The translations under genes were made by a program, and so were the position numbers. The notes beneath the pieces are model-generated. The model saw only the letters and a program-made list of their open reading frames with translations, was not told the origin of the DNA and searched no databases. Source: Hyaloscypha bicolor E (Eukaryota > Ascomycota > Leotiomycetes > Helotiales > Hyaloscyphaceae). From it: DNA of 64,000 nucleotides. The stretch spans positions 434,001 through 498,000 of the forward strand of contig NW_020194643.1 of NCBI RefSeq assembly GCF_002865645.1, written 5' to 3'. This document shows positions 1 to 11,359 of the stretch, piece after piece. Every line of letters begins with the position of its first letter. Position 1 is the first letter of the stretch.

Positions 1-666
1 GCTCCTCGCCCGACACCTCCATCCCCATCTTCTTCACTGCGCGTCCATATTGCTTGAGCGCAAACTGGTAGCGAGGGGTATACTCGTATGGTGCCCGCGT
101 TAGTCTGTCATCTCTATCCTTCACCAGTTTCCGATTACATGTTATCAAAGCCCCAACCGCGATCACAGCATCACGGATGAAGTCATCCTTATGACATCCT
201 TGCAAAACAGTGTCCCATAAAGTAAAGCTGCTAGTTGTGTAGTACGGACACAATGCATCCTTGGTTGTATATTGAAATGCGAGGAAGCTGAGGTGTTCAT
301 CCTTGTTGCGAAACTTAACAGATGTATCGAAGGAGCGTATGAAGTTTGCGTCAGTCTTCTGAGCGATTGGGACGGATTTACCAGAGGCAGTGCTGGAATT
401 GTTGCGATCGTGGTTGTGTCGGAATAATGATTGCTTTTCCTTGCGTGTCGGGTAGCCAATACAGCGGCCCTCGAATCGAAGGCATCTCATACATTCCGGC
501 TTCGTCTCGTCACATTTTAAGCGTCGAATCCTATTTGAATGCCCTGATCAGAGTCTGGATCATACAGACCAAGGAGAACCTACTTACAAGTGGTACAGCC
601 AGCTCTGGACTTCGGATGGCTGATCCGCGTCCTTTGTTTTACCGGCGCAGACGATGCCTCGGTCAT
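1..666 (-). CDS. Zn2Cys6 fungal transcription factor, N-terminal part (runs off left edge)
   Basis: Two exons, 666..584 and 530..<1, joined across a 53-nt intron (donor GTAGGT, acceptor AATAG). The start ATG at 666 follows an in-frame stop. Residues 24-51 form a textbook Zn2Cys6 cluster with spacing C-x2-C-x6-C-x6-C-x2-C-x6-C (Cys 24, 27, 34, 41, 44, 51), including KIRRLKC and KPECMRC. Downstream the frame stays open to base 1 and reads like the middle region of fungal regulators: a segment around FTLWDTVLQGCHKDD, then DAVIAVGAL, then FALKQYGRAVKKM. The protein would be a nuclear DNA-binding regulator; its targets cannot be told from sequence. The C-terminus lies outside the window. The splice falls between the second and third cysteines, so the cluster only appears after joining the exons. 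Confidence 0.85.
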
Positions 667-1105
667 GACTTCCTGGTATTACAAAACGGATTCACAGTCC
701 TTCACAATTAATTCATCAACGAGCTCATATTTTTGTGTTTCTGGGAAGTTCTTCTGCGAGCTGAGAAGAGGTCAGACTCTCTCCGCATTCGTAAACGCGT
801 CCAATCAGCGCTTCTTGATCGACTTTTGGGACATGAGGTGCAGCTCCGAAATACGAGATCGGGAAGCATTTCTCCGAGACTCGTTGACATTGTGATTTTT
901 TATTAATCTACCTGGGTTCTTATGCTGTAAATATGACAATGTTTGAAGACTCCAAAGAAGAGACGAGAATTCTATTTACTTGTACAGGGTATGAGTAGGG
1001 TTAACCAGCCACATGAATCAGAACGTCCTCGTCACCATCCCTGCTAATGGCTTAAATCCGCAGTGCATCAAGTCTGAGACCTCACGCTCTTCCCATCAAG
1101 CCCTT

Positions 1106-1618
1106 CTAGCCCTCCTTCCCTCCCCTATCACCATCTTTCCCCTCCTTGACCCCATCCCCTTCACCCTCCAGCTTTTCTCCCCATTCCACCTCATCCTCCT
1201 TCTTCAGCCCCGCTCCGGACTTCTCAGGCACAACAAGCTCAATCGCTGCCTTCCCATCCTCTAACTCCCCTCGCACTAGGTACTTGACTCTCGCGCGCTC
1301 CAGCTGCATCCCATACAACAAGCCATTAGGATGACTAGCTTTCTTGGTGATTTGGCGGAGGAGGGGTGCTAGTTGGGACATCTGTTCTTTCGCCTCATCG
1401 AAGCGCTCTTTGAGCGAAGCGCAATCTGGAGAGGGATAAGGGGGAAGATATGGAGGCGGGTTTAAGAAAGTGAAGTGAAGTGAAGTGAACTGAAGTGTGG
1501 GGATCTCGTGGAGGTGGGGAAGATGTGCCAAGACCTTGGGCCTACTTGGGCTTAGCGCCGCTTGTATCGTTCCACTTGCGGAAAGTTTATTCAGGGGTTT
1601 GAGAACGAATTTGAGCAG
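1106..1618 (-). CDS. Unrecognised small protein, 5' end unresolved
   Basis: An open frame ends with a stop at 1106 and stays open without an ATG start to about 1618. There a CTCCCAG acceptor-like site makes an upstream first exon likely, for example from an ATG near 1670. I do not recognise the family. The readable part is about 170 residues: a basic N-terminal half (LLKFVLKPLNKLSASG), a Pro/Tyr-rich linker (LNPPPYLPPYPSP), a charged helix (KERFDEAKEQMSQLAPLLRQITKKA) and a highly acidic/lysine-rich C-terminus. A basic N-terminus could be a mitochondrial targeting signal, but that is only inference. A GAAGT-type microsatellite at about 1471-1497 lies within the frame. NUP188 lies downstream on the same strand. 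Confidence 0.5.
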   Translation of the reverse strand: MLKFVLKPLNKLSASGTIQAALSPSRPKVLAHLPHLHEIPTLQFTSLHFTFLNPPPYLPPYPSPDCASLKERFDEAKEQMSQLAPLLRQITKKASHPNGLLYGMQLERARVKYLVRGELEDGKAAIELVVPEKSGAGLKKEDEVEWGEKLEGEGDGVKEGKDGDRGGKEG

Positions 1619-2152
1619 GCTGGGAGCGGGTGCGGTTTTATTCTCCGGATAAAAAACACATCGTAATCATTCCTTTCTTTTCCGAAGTTTCTTCGATGAT
1701 GCAAATCGAGCATGTTTAAGGCTTTCTGCTTCCTTACAGAAATTCAGCGAGGGGCTTCATGGAGAAAGAGGAGACGAAGAACCCGAGTCATGGAGAGACA
1801 TTCCCAAACACAAGCACTAAACCTGCTTCAAAACAACTCCTGAAGCAACCCCAAAGTCTGATTATCAGCCCAGTGACATACTGACGGACTTGAGTATTAA
1901 GATGGCAGATGTCAACAAATAAAAAAAAGCCGATCCCAAAATGCGACGTGCAACGGTTTTGCATTCGTAGGAGGAAGTGCGGCACGTGAGAATCAGCATG
2001 TCAAGTCTTGGAATCATTCTCGATTCATGGTATCTATCTACTATCATTCATCTCCCTTCAAAGCACAATATAATCAAAGCCTCATTCTTTTCTTGTTCAT
2101 CCATAACACTCTGTCCCAAACGCCCGAAATGCAGATATAGAAGCGCGAAGGA
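1619..2152. other. Gene-free stretch between the small unknown gene and NUP188
   Basis: Apart from a possible first exon of the unknown gene near 1660-1720, I see no coding frame with support. It contains the NUP188 3' flank. No repeat is evident. Confidence 0.5.
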
Positions 2153-5100
2153 TCAAGAGCCATTCTCGCCGCCATTGAGAACCTCCTTGATGCCTTCCAA
2201 CTCACTCAACACCTTCTTCTCCAATTCACTGACCGCCGGCCCGCCCTTTCTCCTCATCTCCATTTCCCGCTCTCCCATCGGTAGTAGCCTGTCTTTCAAT
2301 AGCGCCCTACTGCTAAGCCAAAACTCGACATTTTCCAAAACGCCGCTAGCATCCCATTTCACCTCCGGGATATCCGTCGTTCCCTTCAACGCCTCGCGGA
2401 ACCCGTTCAGGATAAATGTGACAAGGGCCATAGAATGCGTTTCCGAGCAGATCGTGAGGGTGATGTATCTGACCGTTCCTTGAGGGATGATGCGATTCGT
2501 TTCCGGAGCATCTAGAGACTGTTCGGATTGTTTAACCAGGTTAGAAAATTGTGCGAGGAAAAGAGAGACTTCGGTGGCAATAGAGGCTTGCACTGCATCT
2601 AGGAGATTGAGCAGGAATGGAAGGATGCCTCGTGCCCAGATGCTGTAGCAGCGTTGCAGGCCTGCCGATTCCGCGAAAGGACCGACTTTTCCGCTCCGGA
2701 GGTAGGAGGTGATGTTCGCGGATGCAAGGTGGCCTAAAACGCCGTCGATGGCAAGCTGCTCGGCCATTAAAGGCATGGAGGAGAGCTCGAGCAGGAAGAG
2801 CATGCTTAGCTCTCCATAGATCGGGTCGCCATGGATAGCAAGACTATCGGACCAGGAGAAGAGGGTTACGACTAGCCGAGGGACGCCCGCTTGTGTGAGC
2901 ACGTTGACGATTTGAGATTGACAAAGCTCGATGCCAGGGATACGGAGGCAGGATTGCAAGATGCCGGTGATAAGGGCGAAGTCTTCGGGAGAGGAATCGG
3001 CGGGGGACTCGTGGATTACCGATGCAATTTCGCGGATTCCTACAGCGACAACGTTGTTCACGATCTCCATGATGACGGGTCCAATGGAGGACGCTTGAGC
3101 GATTCTCTTAGATGCACGCAAGTTCCTTGCCATGTCTTGTTGTTTAGCTTCGGCGTGAATGCGAATCGTCAGGAACAGAAGCTTGAGAAGCGATCTGTAA
3201 TAGAGAATATCAGCATCCGGTACGGCTCGGTCGAATGAACCTCTGAGAGCTCGAATAGCGTCCCAGGCAGTACCAAGAAGACCTTGCATCTCCGGCACTG
3301 TCGAGTTTGCTTGAATCAAACGTTGAGTGAGGACAATACCAAAGTCTACTCTGGTTTGTAATAACCGCGAGAAGATCTCTTCTGGAGGTTGGGGTCTCAT
3401 ATTAGCAGTGAGGCAGTCAGCCACCACTTTTGTCAATAGTTTTTGGAGGTCTTGATTTCCTGCGTTGCCGCTCAGTTCAATCGAAAGATATCTCCAACTG
3501 TGGAAGAGTGCCTAGGCAGAATTAGTAAGGTCTTGCGAAAGAGGGCCAGGTACTTACGATATGCGCGTCGACGAGTGACAAGTTGACGTTTGCATTTGCA
3601 AGTTCAGCTCGGAGGCCATTGTCGCTGCGTCCCGTCCAAGCTTCACTCATAGATAGCATCTTATTGGCAAGTTGTAGATTGTAGAAATATCCCTTCCCAT
3701 ACTGATGCTCCTCCAGGGTAGTTCGTTTCAAATCTCGTAGTGTGCAGCCAGGATATCGAGTTTCGAAATTTTGTTTTAGGAGAGCATGTAGCGAGTTATT
3801 ATAGTTTGGGATTCCGACGGCAAACCTGGTGAAATACGACAAGTTCGGTAACAGTTCAGGTATAGATGTGGGAATTCCGGTCTGTCTTGCATGGAACAGA
3901 TGCATTGCAAGAATCTCGGCAACATAAGCCGCAATACGGGTCTGGTGACAGGCGTCAATAGCGACTTCGAGATTTGTCGACTGCTGTATCGGTTTGAAGT
4001 GGCCAACAAAATTGGAGATGGCCTTGATGAAGTCTCCATACTTCGGCGAATTGCAGACAGTCCATGGCCAAAAGTTCTGCGCTAGCGTGACAAACTGAAG
4101 CATAGGTAGTGCTTCAGTCTTAGCAAGCTCGTTGATACCGGTCAGTGCTTCTAGGGCGGTTGTAAGAAGAGGCTTATCGAGAGCGGCCAACTCCTTTCCA
4201 GATGTCTTCGCTGTGAGCGCTTCCCTGGGCGTTTTACCTGTCAGGAGATAATTGGCGAACCATTGTTGCCTGCTGCTCACAACTTTAGATAAGAAGTCCC
4301 AAATGCTTCTGACATTTTCGTCCCGTGACAGAGGCTTATCAAGATCTGATAAAACATGCAGGAAGTTCTTTGCCGTCTGTGGACCCAGGTGGCCAAGGAG
4401 AGAGGGCGGCTCCGAAGTATTGTTGGACGCTGTGACAATCAATGATTCAAAAAGCTTAACGACAGAGGTCCGATACGTATCGTTCACAACATATAAACGT
4501 GCAATGAGTGACGAAACCTTGAACAACTGGTTTTCCAGTTGAGAAGGTGGTCGTCCAAGCATTGCACTGACTCGCAGCAGTGTCTTTGAGAAAGAAAGGA
4601 CAGCGTTGACTTGTGCCGTCCATAAGTTCAGAAGATTCGGCAAGATGGCCATATCGGGGGTCTCAAGACCATCGTAGTACGAGCGTAGTAAAGGCTGAAA
4701 TCGTAGGGTACCAGAAGAAGCAGACAAGAAACTCTCAACTAGAAGCAGTGCCGACGGCATCAAAGGCTCCATAATCTTGGTGAGGTTTTCCTTCTTCTTT
4801 GGCGACTCAACAGACTTGAGGAGCCGATTTATCTTAGTTGGCGGCTCCTCTTCCTTCGTGTCTATTGAGGTTTCGATACCATACGCGTATTCAAGCACTT
4901 TATTGTACGTGCGACTAATGATTTCGCAAATCCGTTGTCGGTCGCCTTGTTCTGCGTATTTCCAGCCGGGCGAGCTTTCGAGAACATCGACTAGGTAGCG
5001 AGTAAACGAAAGCAGAATTTTGGCAAGCACCAGGTCAGGTATCCCTGTACTGACGTCCTCATCGCCGTCATTCAATCTTGCTGAAGATTTAGCCCTGCTT

Positions 5101-7891
5101 CTTCTTCGGATTGCATTGGAAGCGAAATCTTCTACAAGTGATTCATATAGACGGCAGCAAGATATCAGGAACTCATATCTTCCGGAGAGGAGCTCTACAC
5201 TTTCAACAATGCTTGGTAATTTCCCTTTGCCCCGGCTAACGGCAAGGAGCGCAGTTCTCGACATGAGAGGCCACACGCGTCCTGGTGAGATAGGGGTCGT
5301 TGCATGGATGAAATGAATGCAGCTAACAAGAATCTGCAATGGAACATCGGATCCAGAACAAGCTGATAGGTTCTGCAGCTCTTCTTCGAAGATATCAAAT
5401 ATGACAGATATGACATCGCGATTTCGATTGAGTCCGGAGCTGGCAATTTCTAAAATCTTACGAGCGTCCTCAATAGAATTTGGATTGTCGTGGGCAGATC
5501 TGGAAATGCTCAGGAGCAGAGTTGCAATAATTCCAATGATTTCGCTGACTGAATCACGGTCGACGGGCTGATGTGTTGTGGCATCGACTTCGGCGCTCGC
5601 AGCTAGGAACGTCTCCAATAGTTTTCCAAAGTACTTCAGTCCATGATATTGGTGGTACCAGAAAGCGACCTTGGGTCCAGACTCGGATATGATGCGCCCG
5701 TGAGTTCCGGCCGAGATGCAGAAGTCCTCGTCAACTCTTGCCACCGCCAGCAATCGATTTTGTCCGCCAAAATTTCTGAAACCTTTTAAGCGAGGCTCGA
5801 AGAGCATTACTGGTTGTGTTAGACGAATGTTGTTGGCGTTCTCTTCTTCTTGCACGGTCTCGTAGCCATCAAAGTCCGCCGGCATCGTATAGGTGAACAT
5901 GGGAATCGATTCCAGAAATATTAGTGCTGAGTTAGAATTCTCGTTGTCATAACAGGATGAACAGGATGCTAAAGCGCGGATCATCTGCAAAAATGGGAGC
6001 GCCTCCCAAGGATATCTAAATTGTGAGTTTTTCAGAAGACCATTGACGAGCACGTCGTCTGTCAAAAACATCGCGACTGGATCATTCTCCACATCAATAG
6101 GTTTCGAATCCAAGATATCCCAATAGCTCTCATTGCCGGTCAAAGTTGCAAGCGTCGCCTCGATGATCTCAGGGATGTAGCCGACTATAGTACTGTTTTT
6201 GATGAGATCCAAAAGGTACATGCGCATTTTTGCTGAAACAGAGTTTGAGAAAAGTCCTGTCGATGTGTTTCCTAGCTGCAAGGAGAGGGTTGCGATTGTT
6301 TGAAAGACACGACAGCTATTGACAGCTCTGCGGGCAAGAAAGTCAATGGGGTCTTCGTCGAGGACGCCCTTTATCTCTTCCAAGGTCTGCTCGTAAGGAT
6401 CAGGTACCATAGCAATTTCCGAATCACTAGATGATCGAGGGTTGTAAGACTCAGCATCGATTTGGTTGGCTGCTTTCTTCCTCTCAACCCTGATATTCAG
6501 CTCTCGTAGGATCAAACCCCACGCCAGGAGAGCAGGACCAACTGTCTCAAAGCCCGTATCTGCAGCCTGCAGGAATATCTCTTGAATTTCAGTGACTGTC
6601 CTGGGGTTCAAGAGGAACGCTTCATCGATGGAGGTTTCAGACGAGACGTCCTCGGTACTCGTTGGCTCGGCCACCCGATCGAGAGTAGTGGGAAGATTCA
6701 ACATCCCCAGCGATACTATAGTGGCGATTGATCTAAATTGATGGAATGACGCTTGGATAGATGGCTCGTCCTATGCACGTAAATTAGTACAAATTCGCCG
6801 GCCAACGGAGTCGTATACCTACCGATTCGAAACTGTTGAAAAAACCGTAGGATTGTTGAAGACGGAACCACTCCAAGACAGCTCGACCGATTGGAATGCC
6901 CATGGCATTTACGATAAACTGCCATAGCAGTTCCATAGCATGTGTAGCCTCGGTGAATTGACTACGTATCCACTCGATCTCGATGTCTCCCCTTTCACCA
7001 TCTAGATCAGACCATCCGCTCCTTTCCTCGAGCTTTTTCAGAGTTGCGCCAATTGCGTGAATACATCGTAAGATGAAAGATTGGGGATTGGCCATATCCT
7101 GCTGGGAGGCAATCGCTATGCCACAGTTGGCTTGCCATGATGGCTCCAATTCCACCGCTTTACCCTTGCCTTTGCCCCTGTCAGCGGCATTTTGCTCTTT
7201 AGCTTGATGTAGAAAGGCAGCATCAAGCAGTCGCTCGGAAGTCTTTAGAAGATACCGCCGTTCAGAGAAGTATGTTCGTAGAATGCGCTGTTTCCTTCTG
7301 TCTTTTCGTGCAAATTGCTGTTGAATAGCTTCTGGGTCCAGACCTTGTACCAGGAGAGAAAGAGGTATTGAGCTTGAATACTGGCTGTTTCCGGCAGCAT
7401 CTCTTATGCTTGCTAGCTCCTCTTCCGAAAACTGGGCCAGAAGCTGCGCAGATGTTCGAAACTGGCACTCTTCGGTCACCAGTCGCAAGGCTGACACTTC
7501 GTCGAGCTTAGCTACTTTACTCAACCACAGCGAGTCCTCCTTGATCTCTTTGATGTCATACTTCGCACTCGATGAGGGTGTTACATTGATTGCTGAGGTT
7601 TTCGTCTCGAAGGTAGCTTTGCTTTGGGTAGAGGGCGGAGGGTAGGCGTCAAATGGGCGAGCCAACAGTTGTACGACCTCTGGATCCGATAGAAAACGCT
7701 CGATCACAGCTCGATGGTCGGTTCCAATTTCGATGTCGCTCGTAATGGCAGAGTAGACGGTCTTCCAGGAGCTGCATTTTGCGTTAGAAGCTTGTCGGGC
7801 AGAGGTGAAGGTGAACTCACACGACCAGCAGGTCTCCGTTCAGACATCTCTCCAGAGAGGGAAAGTAGCTGGAGTTCGGTATTGGGGCCAT
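2153..7891 (-). CDS. NUP188: Nucleoporin NUP188 (nuclear pore inner ring)
   Basis: Four exons: 7891..7821, 7771..6823, 6770..3558, 3511..2153. Joined they give 5592 nt, 1863 residues, the usual size of fungal Nup188. It is a large alpha-solenoid scaffold subunit of the nuclear pore inner ring. The family signature is clearest at the N-terminus once the first 49-nt intron is removed: [20 protein letters not shown], then [11 protein letters not shown] and [10 protein letters not shown]. Downstream [20 protein letters not shown] joins to [15 protein letters not shown] across a 51-nt intron. All introns have GTRNGT donors and CTAAC/CTAAT-like branch sites. The start ATG at 7891 is the first in frame with the conserved FPSLERC segment. 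It is transcribed divergently from trpC with 277 bp between the start codons. I saw no internal stop or frameshift. Confidence 0.93.
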
Positions 7892-8168
7892 TACTACTCA
7901 GCTCAGCAAGCCGGACGGGGTGGCGAAGCGTTGCTTGGAGCATGAGCGAGCTCGGAGGGGACGAGCAAGGCGCTTGAGTTGCGACAGAAATTCGCGGCGG
8001 GCGACGCGACTTGTCGGCCGCCAAACAAAGTTTTTCCGATCCGGTGTTGACAGGGATGGAGTAAATAATCTCACATCAGACGGGTCACCTTTTCCTTCTC
8101 CCCTCTTCTTCATCAATCAAAGCAGTTTACTCTCTTCTTCTCTCCTCATCTCGTCTCGCCTCGTCACC
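7892..8168. promoter_or_regulatory. Shared divergent promoter of NUP188 and trpC
   Basis: 277 bp separate the NUP188 ATG (minus) and the trpC ATG (plus). The trpC side has a long pyrimidine tract (about 8090-8166) directly before the ATG, typical of well-expressed ascomycete genes, and the trpC start context is TCACCATGG. I cannot name specific factor sites with confidence. Confidence 0.6.
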
Positions 8169-10510
8169 ATGGCCGCACTCGATCTGATAGACCACTCTCC
8201 GCACCAGCCGGAGGCAACTCCCCCTCTGGATAATGCAACGAATGTCATTTTGATAGACAACTTCGATTCGTTTACTTGGAATATTTACCAATACCTTGTT
8301 CTTGAAGGTGCCAGTGTGACCGTCTTCCGGAATGATGCAATCACAGTTGAAGCTCTTTCTGCGCTCAATCCAACCCAATTGGTCATTAGTCCTGGCCCTG
8401 GACACCCTAAAACAGACTCTGGGGTCAGTAGAGATGCTATCCAGTATTTCGCTGGCAAGATCCCCATCCTTGGGGTCTGCATGGGACAGTGAGTTACTCC
8501 TGTTGTGCGAGAACAGAATACAGGCTTATTCATCGCAGGCAATGCATGATTGACCTCTGGGGAGGTGATGTGAGTTACGCTGGGGAGATCTTGCATGGCA
8601 AAACATCCCCGCTGCGACATGATACGAAAGGCGTCTACGCGGACGTCCCCCAAGATATTCCAGTCACCCGATACCACTCTCTAGCAGGAACACATCCTAC
8701 TCTGCCTGAATGCTTGGAAGTCTCATCCTGGATTGAGGCTGGACCTGATGGCGGGAAAGGAATTATCATGGGAGTTCGCCACAAGGAGTATGTAGTGGAA
8801 GGCGTACAATATCACCCGGAAAGTATCTTGACAGAAAAGGGTCGGCAAATGCTCAAGAATTTCCTCAACATGCGAGGAGGTACCTGGGTGGAGAATGAAA
8901 CATTTCAGGAAGAGCATACGAGTCAAAGCAAGCAGATTATAAACGGAACGACCAGCGGGAAGAAGGAGAATATCTTAGAAAGGATATTTGCGCACCGCAA
9001 AGCTGTTGTCACAGCTCAGAAAATCATACCATCTCAACGACCGACTGATCTTCAAGCTGCGTACGATCTCGACATCGCGCCTCCCCTCGTCTCATTTGTC
9101 GACCGACTGCGCAAGTCACCATTTCCACTTTCTCTGATGGCTGAGATTAAACGAGCGTCACCGTCAAAGGGAGTCATCTCATTGTCAGCATGTGCTCCAG
9201 CTCAGGCTAGAACGTATGCATTGGCTGGTGCAAGCGTCATTTCCGTTCTCACCGAACCTGAATGGTTCAAAGGAAGCATAGATGACCTCCGCGCTGTACG
9301 GCAGGCTCTTGAAGGAATGCCAAATCGACCAGCCGTGCTACGTAAGGAGTTTATATTCGAGGAGTACCAAATCTTAGAGGCCAGACTTGCTGGTGCAGAT
9401 ACTGTTCTGCTGATCGTGAAGATGCTAGACGAGCTTACTTTGACACGGCTGTACCAATACTCTCAATCTCTTGGTATGGAGCCCTTGGTGGAAGTCAATA
9501 CCGCCGAGGAAATGGCTGTGGCTGTCAAGCTTGGCTCAAAGGTCATCGGCGTGAACAATCGAAATCTTACCAGCTTCGAAGTGGATCTGGACACGACCAG
9601 CCGTCTTCTTGATCAGGTTCCAAAAGAGACAATCGTATGTGCTTTGAGCGGTATCTCGGGAGCAAAGGATGTCGAGGCATACCAGAAGAATGGAGTTGGC
9701 GCAGTCCTAGTGGGCGAGGCGTTGATGCGTGCCAGTGATACGGCTCAGTTCATCCGTGAACTTCTTGGAGGTTCAGAAGCAATATTAAAATCAGAGCCTG
9801 GACAGCTCCTGGTCAAGATTTGCGGAACAAGAAAAGCAGAAACTGCAGCAGAAGCGATCAGAGCTGGTGCAGATTTGATTGGAATCATACTTGTCCCAGG
9901 CAGAGGGCGACATGTTCTGTATAAGGACGCTGTTGCAATATCCAAGGTGGTTCACGAATCAAGGATCACTACTGGCAGGGTAGTTAGTGACCGAATCAGC
10001 AGGCAGGCATCAGACTTCTTTGCGAATGCGGCATCGAATATCTCGAGTCATCGACCATTGCTGGTCGGCGTCTTCCAAAACCAGCCGTTGGAAGAGGTCC
10101 TAGAGCTACAGAAGGCTTATGAGCTCGATATTGTTCAACTCCATGGTAATGAGCCCCTGGAATGGGCGAACTCGATTCCTGTTCCAGTGATCCGAACTTT
10201 CAAGCCTAGCCAACCAGAACTGAGACGACGAGGCTATCACACCGTGCCTTTACTTGATTCTGGCATTGGTGGAACTGGTCAGAAGATAGATATGGATGAC
10301 GTTAACTCCGTTCTCGCCAAAGACCCAGAACTGAGAGTATTGCTTGCCGGTGGGCTCAATCCAGAGAATGTTGCGCATGCAGTGCGTGTTGCTGGTGAAC
10401 TCGGTGATAGAATCATTGGCGTTGATGTTAGCTCAGGAGTTGAAGAAAATGGCATCCAGAGTGTCGCGAAGATACATGCATTCATAAAGGCTGCTAGAGG
10501 CGTTCGGTAG
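8169..10510 (+). CDS. trpC: Trifunctional tryptophan biosynthesis protein (glutamine amidotransferase / IGPS / PRAI)
   Basis: Two exons, 8169..8488 and 8539..10510, give 763 residues, the normal length of fungal TrpC. The 50-nt intron (GTGAGT...CGCAG) falls inside the nucleophile-elbow motif; joined it reads GVCMGQQCM, with the amidotransferase Cys near residue 104. The N-terminal third is the glutaminase subunit of anthranilate synthase ([23 protein letters not shown], catalytic region VQYHPESI). The middle third is indole-3-glycerol-phosphate synthase ([31 protein letters not shown]). The C-terminal third is phosphoribosylanthranilate isomerase ([36 protein letters not shown]). Together they supply ammonia for anthranilate synthesis and catalyse two later steps toward tryptophan in the cytosol. 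The gene is complete and intact. Confidence 0.97.
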
Positions 10511-11359
10511 AGTGAAAAGCACTGAATTTCTAATTCCCTAGAAAGTCCTTGTGCGTTTGTTACGTGAATTCAAGTCGTTTTCTTGACTTTGAATGCATCG
10601 ATTGCTATGATTTGACGCATGCGTGAATCTTCCATCCGTTTTCAAGATAGCCGTCCTGCTATCCTCTTTAGTGCTATTTCCCTGCGTTGTACCAACTTTT
10701 CTTGGCCATTGAGACAAGCGAAGCCCTTTGCGAAAGTACCTGCATTTTCAGAGCAATGAATTCAATCCTCGGTCCTCGACAACGCTGCACTTGATTGTTC
10801 AACCGAGCCTGGTATAGTCATCCAAAACCCCTACATTACGCTACACTACTTCGACTACTCCCACAACAATTCTTTCATTCCAACTCCCCAATTACATCAC
10901 ACCTTCAGAAGTTCTTCTTCGTTTCCCAATCCCTCAGCATTATCCCAACCTCTCGAGGATCATTTGCGAACATCGGCTATCCCGTCCTGCCCCCATCGGT
11001 TTTGCTTCGCCCTCCTTTTCACTCCGCTTGCTGAGGAGATCAAGCGAAGCTCGACCTTCTCGGGTACAAACATCAAGCGCCGTACTTCACTGCACCATCT
11101 TAACCTACCCATCGCCTTTCCGTATCGGCCTCTCGCATTTCTACGTCGTCGGTGGTTGTTTATCTTCTACCAATTGCCTACTTTCGACCTTCCGTCCTGG
11201 AATCAATCATCAACTCACTCACCCCCCCTCGTTCGGCAACACTTCCTCCTCTGCAAACCCTTCACTTTCCATACAACCCACCTCTACCCTCCTTCGCTGA
11301 AGCTTGTCGAGTCTTGAATCAGATTACGTCGCACTGCACATCGATTACAAGACCTCGTC
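10511..11359. other. Intergenic region with pyrimidine-rich leader of the BRCT gene
   Basis: The 3' flank of trpC is followed from about 10790 by a long C/T-rich plus-strand stretch running into the ATG at 11360, which looks like promoter and 5' leader. Short open frames here have no coding character. Confidence 0.5.
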
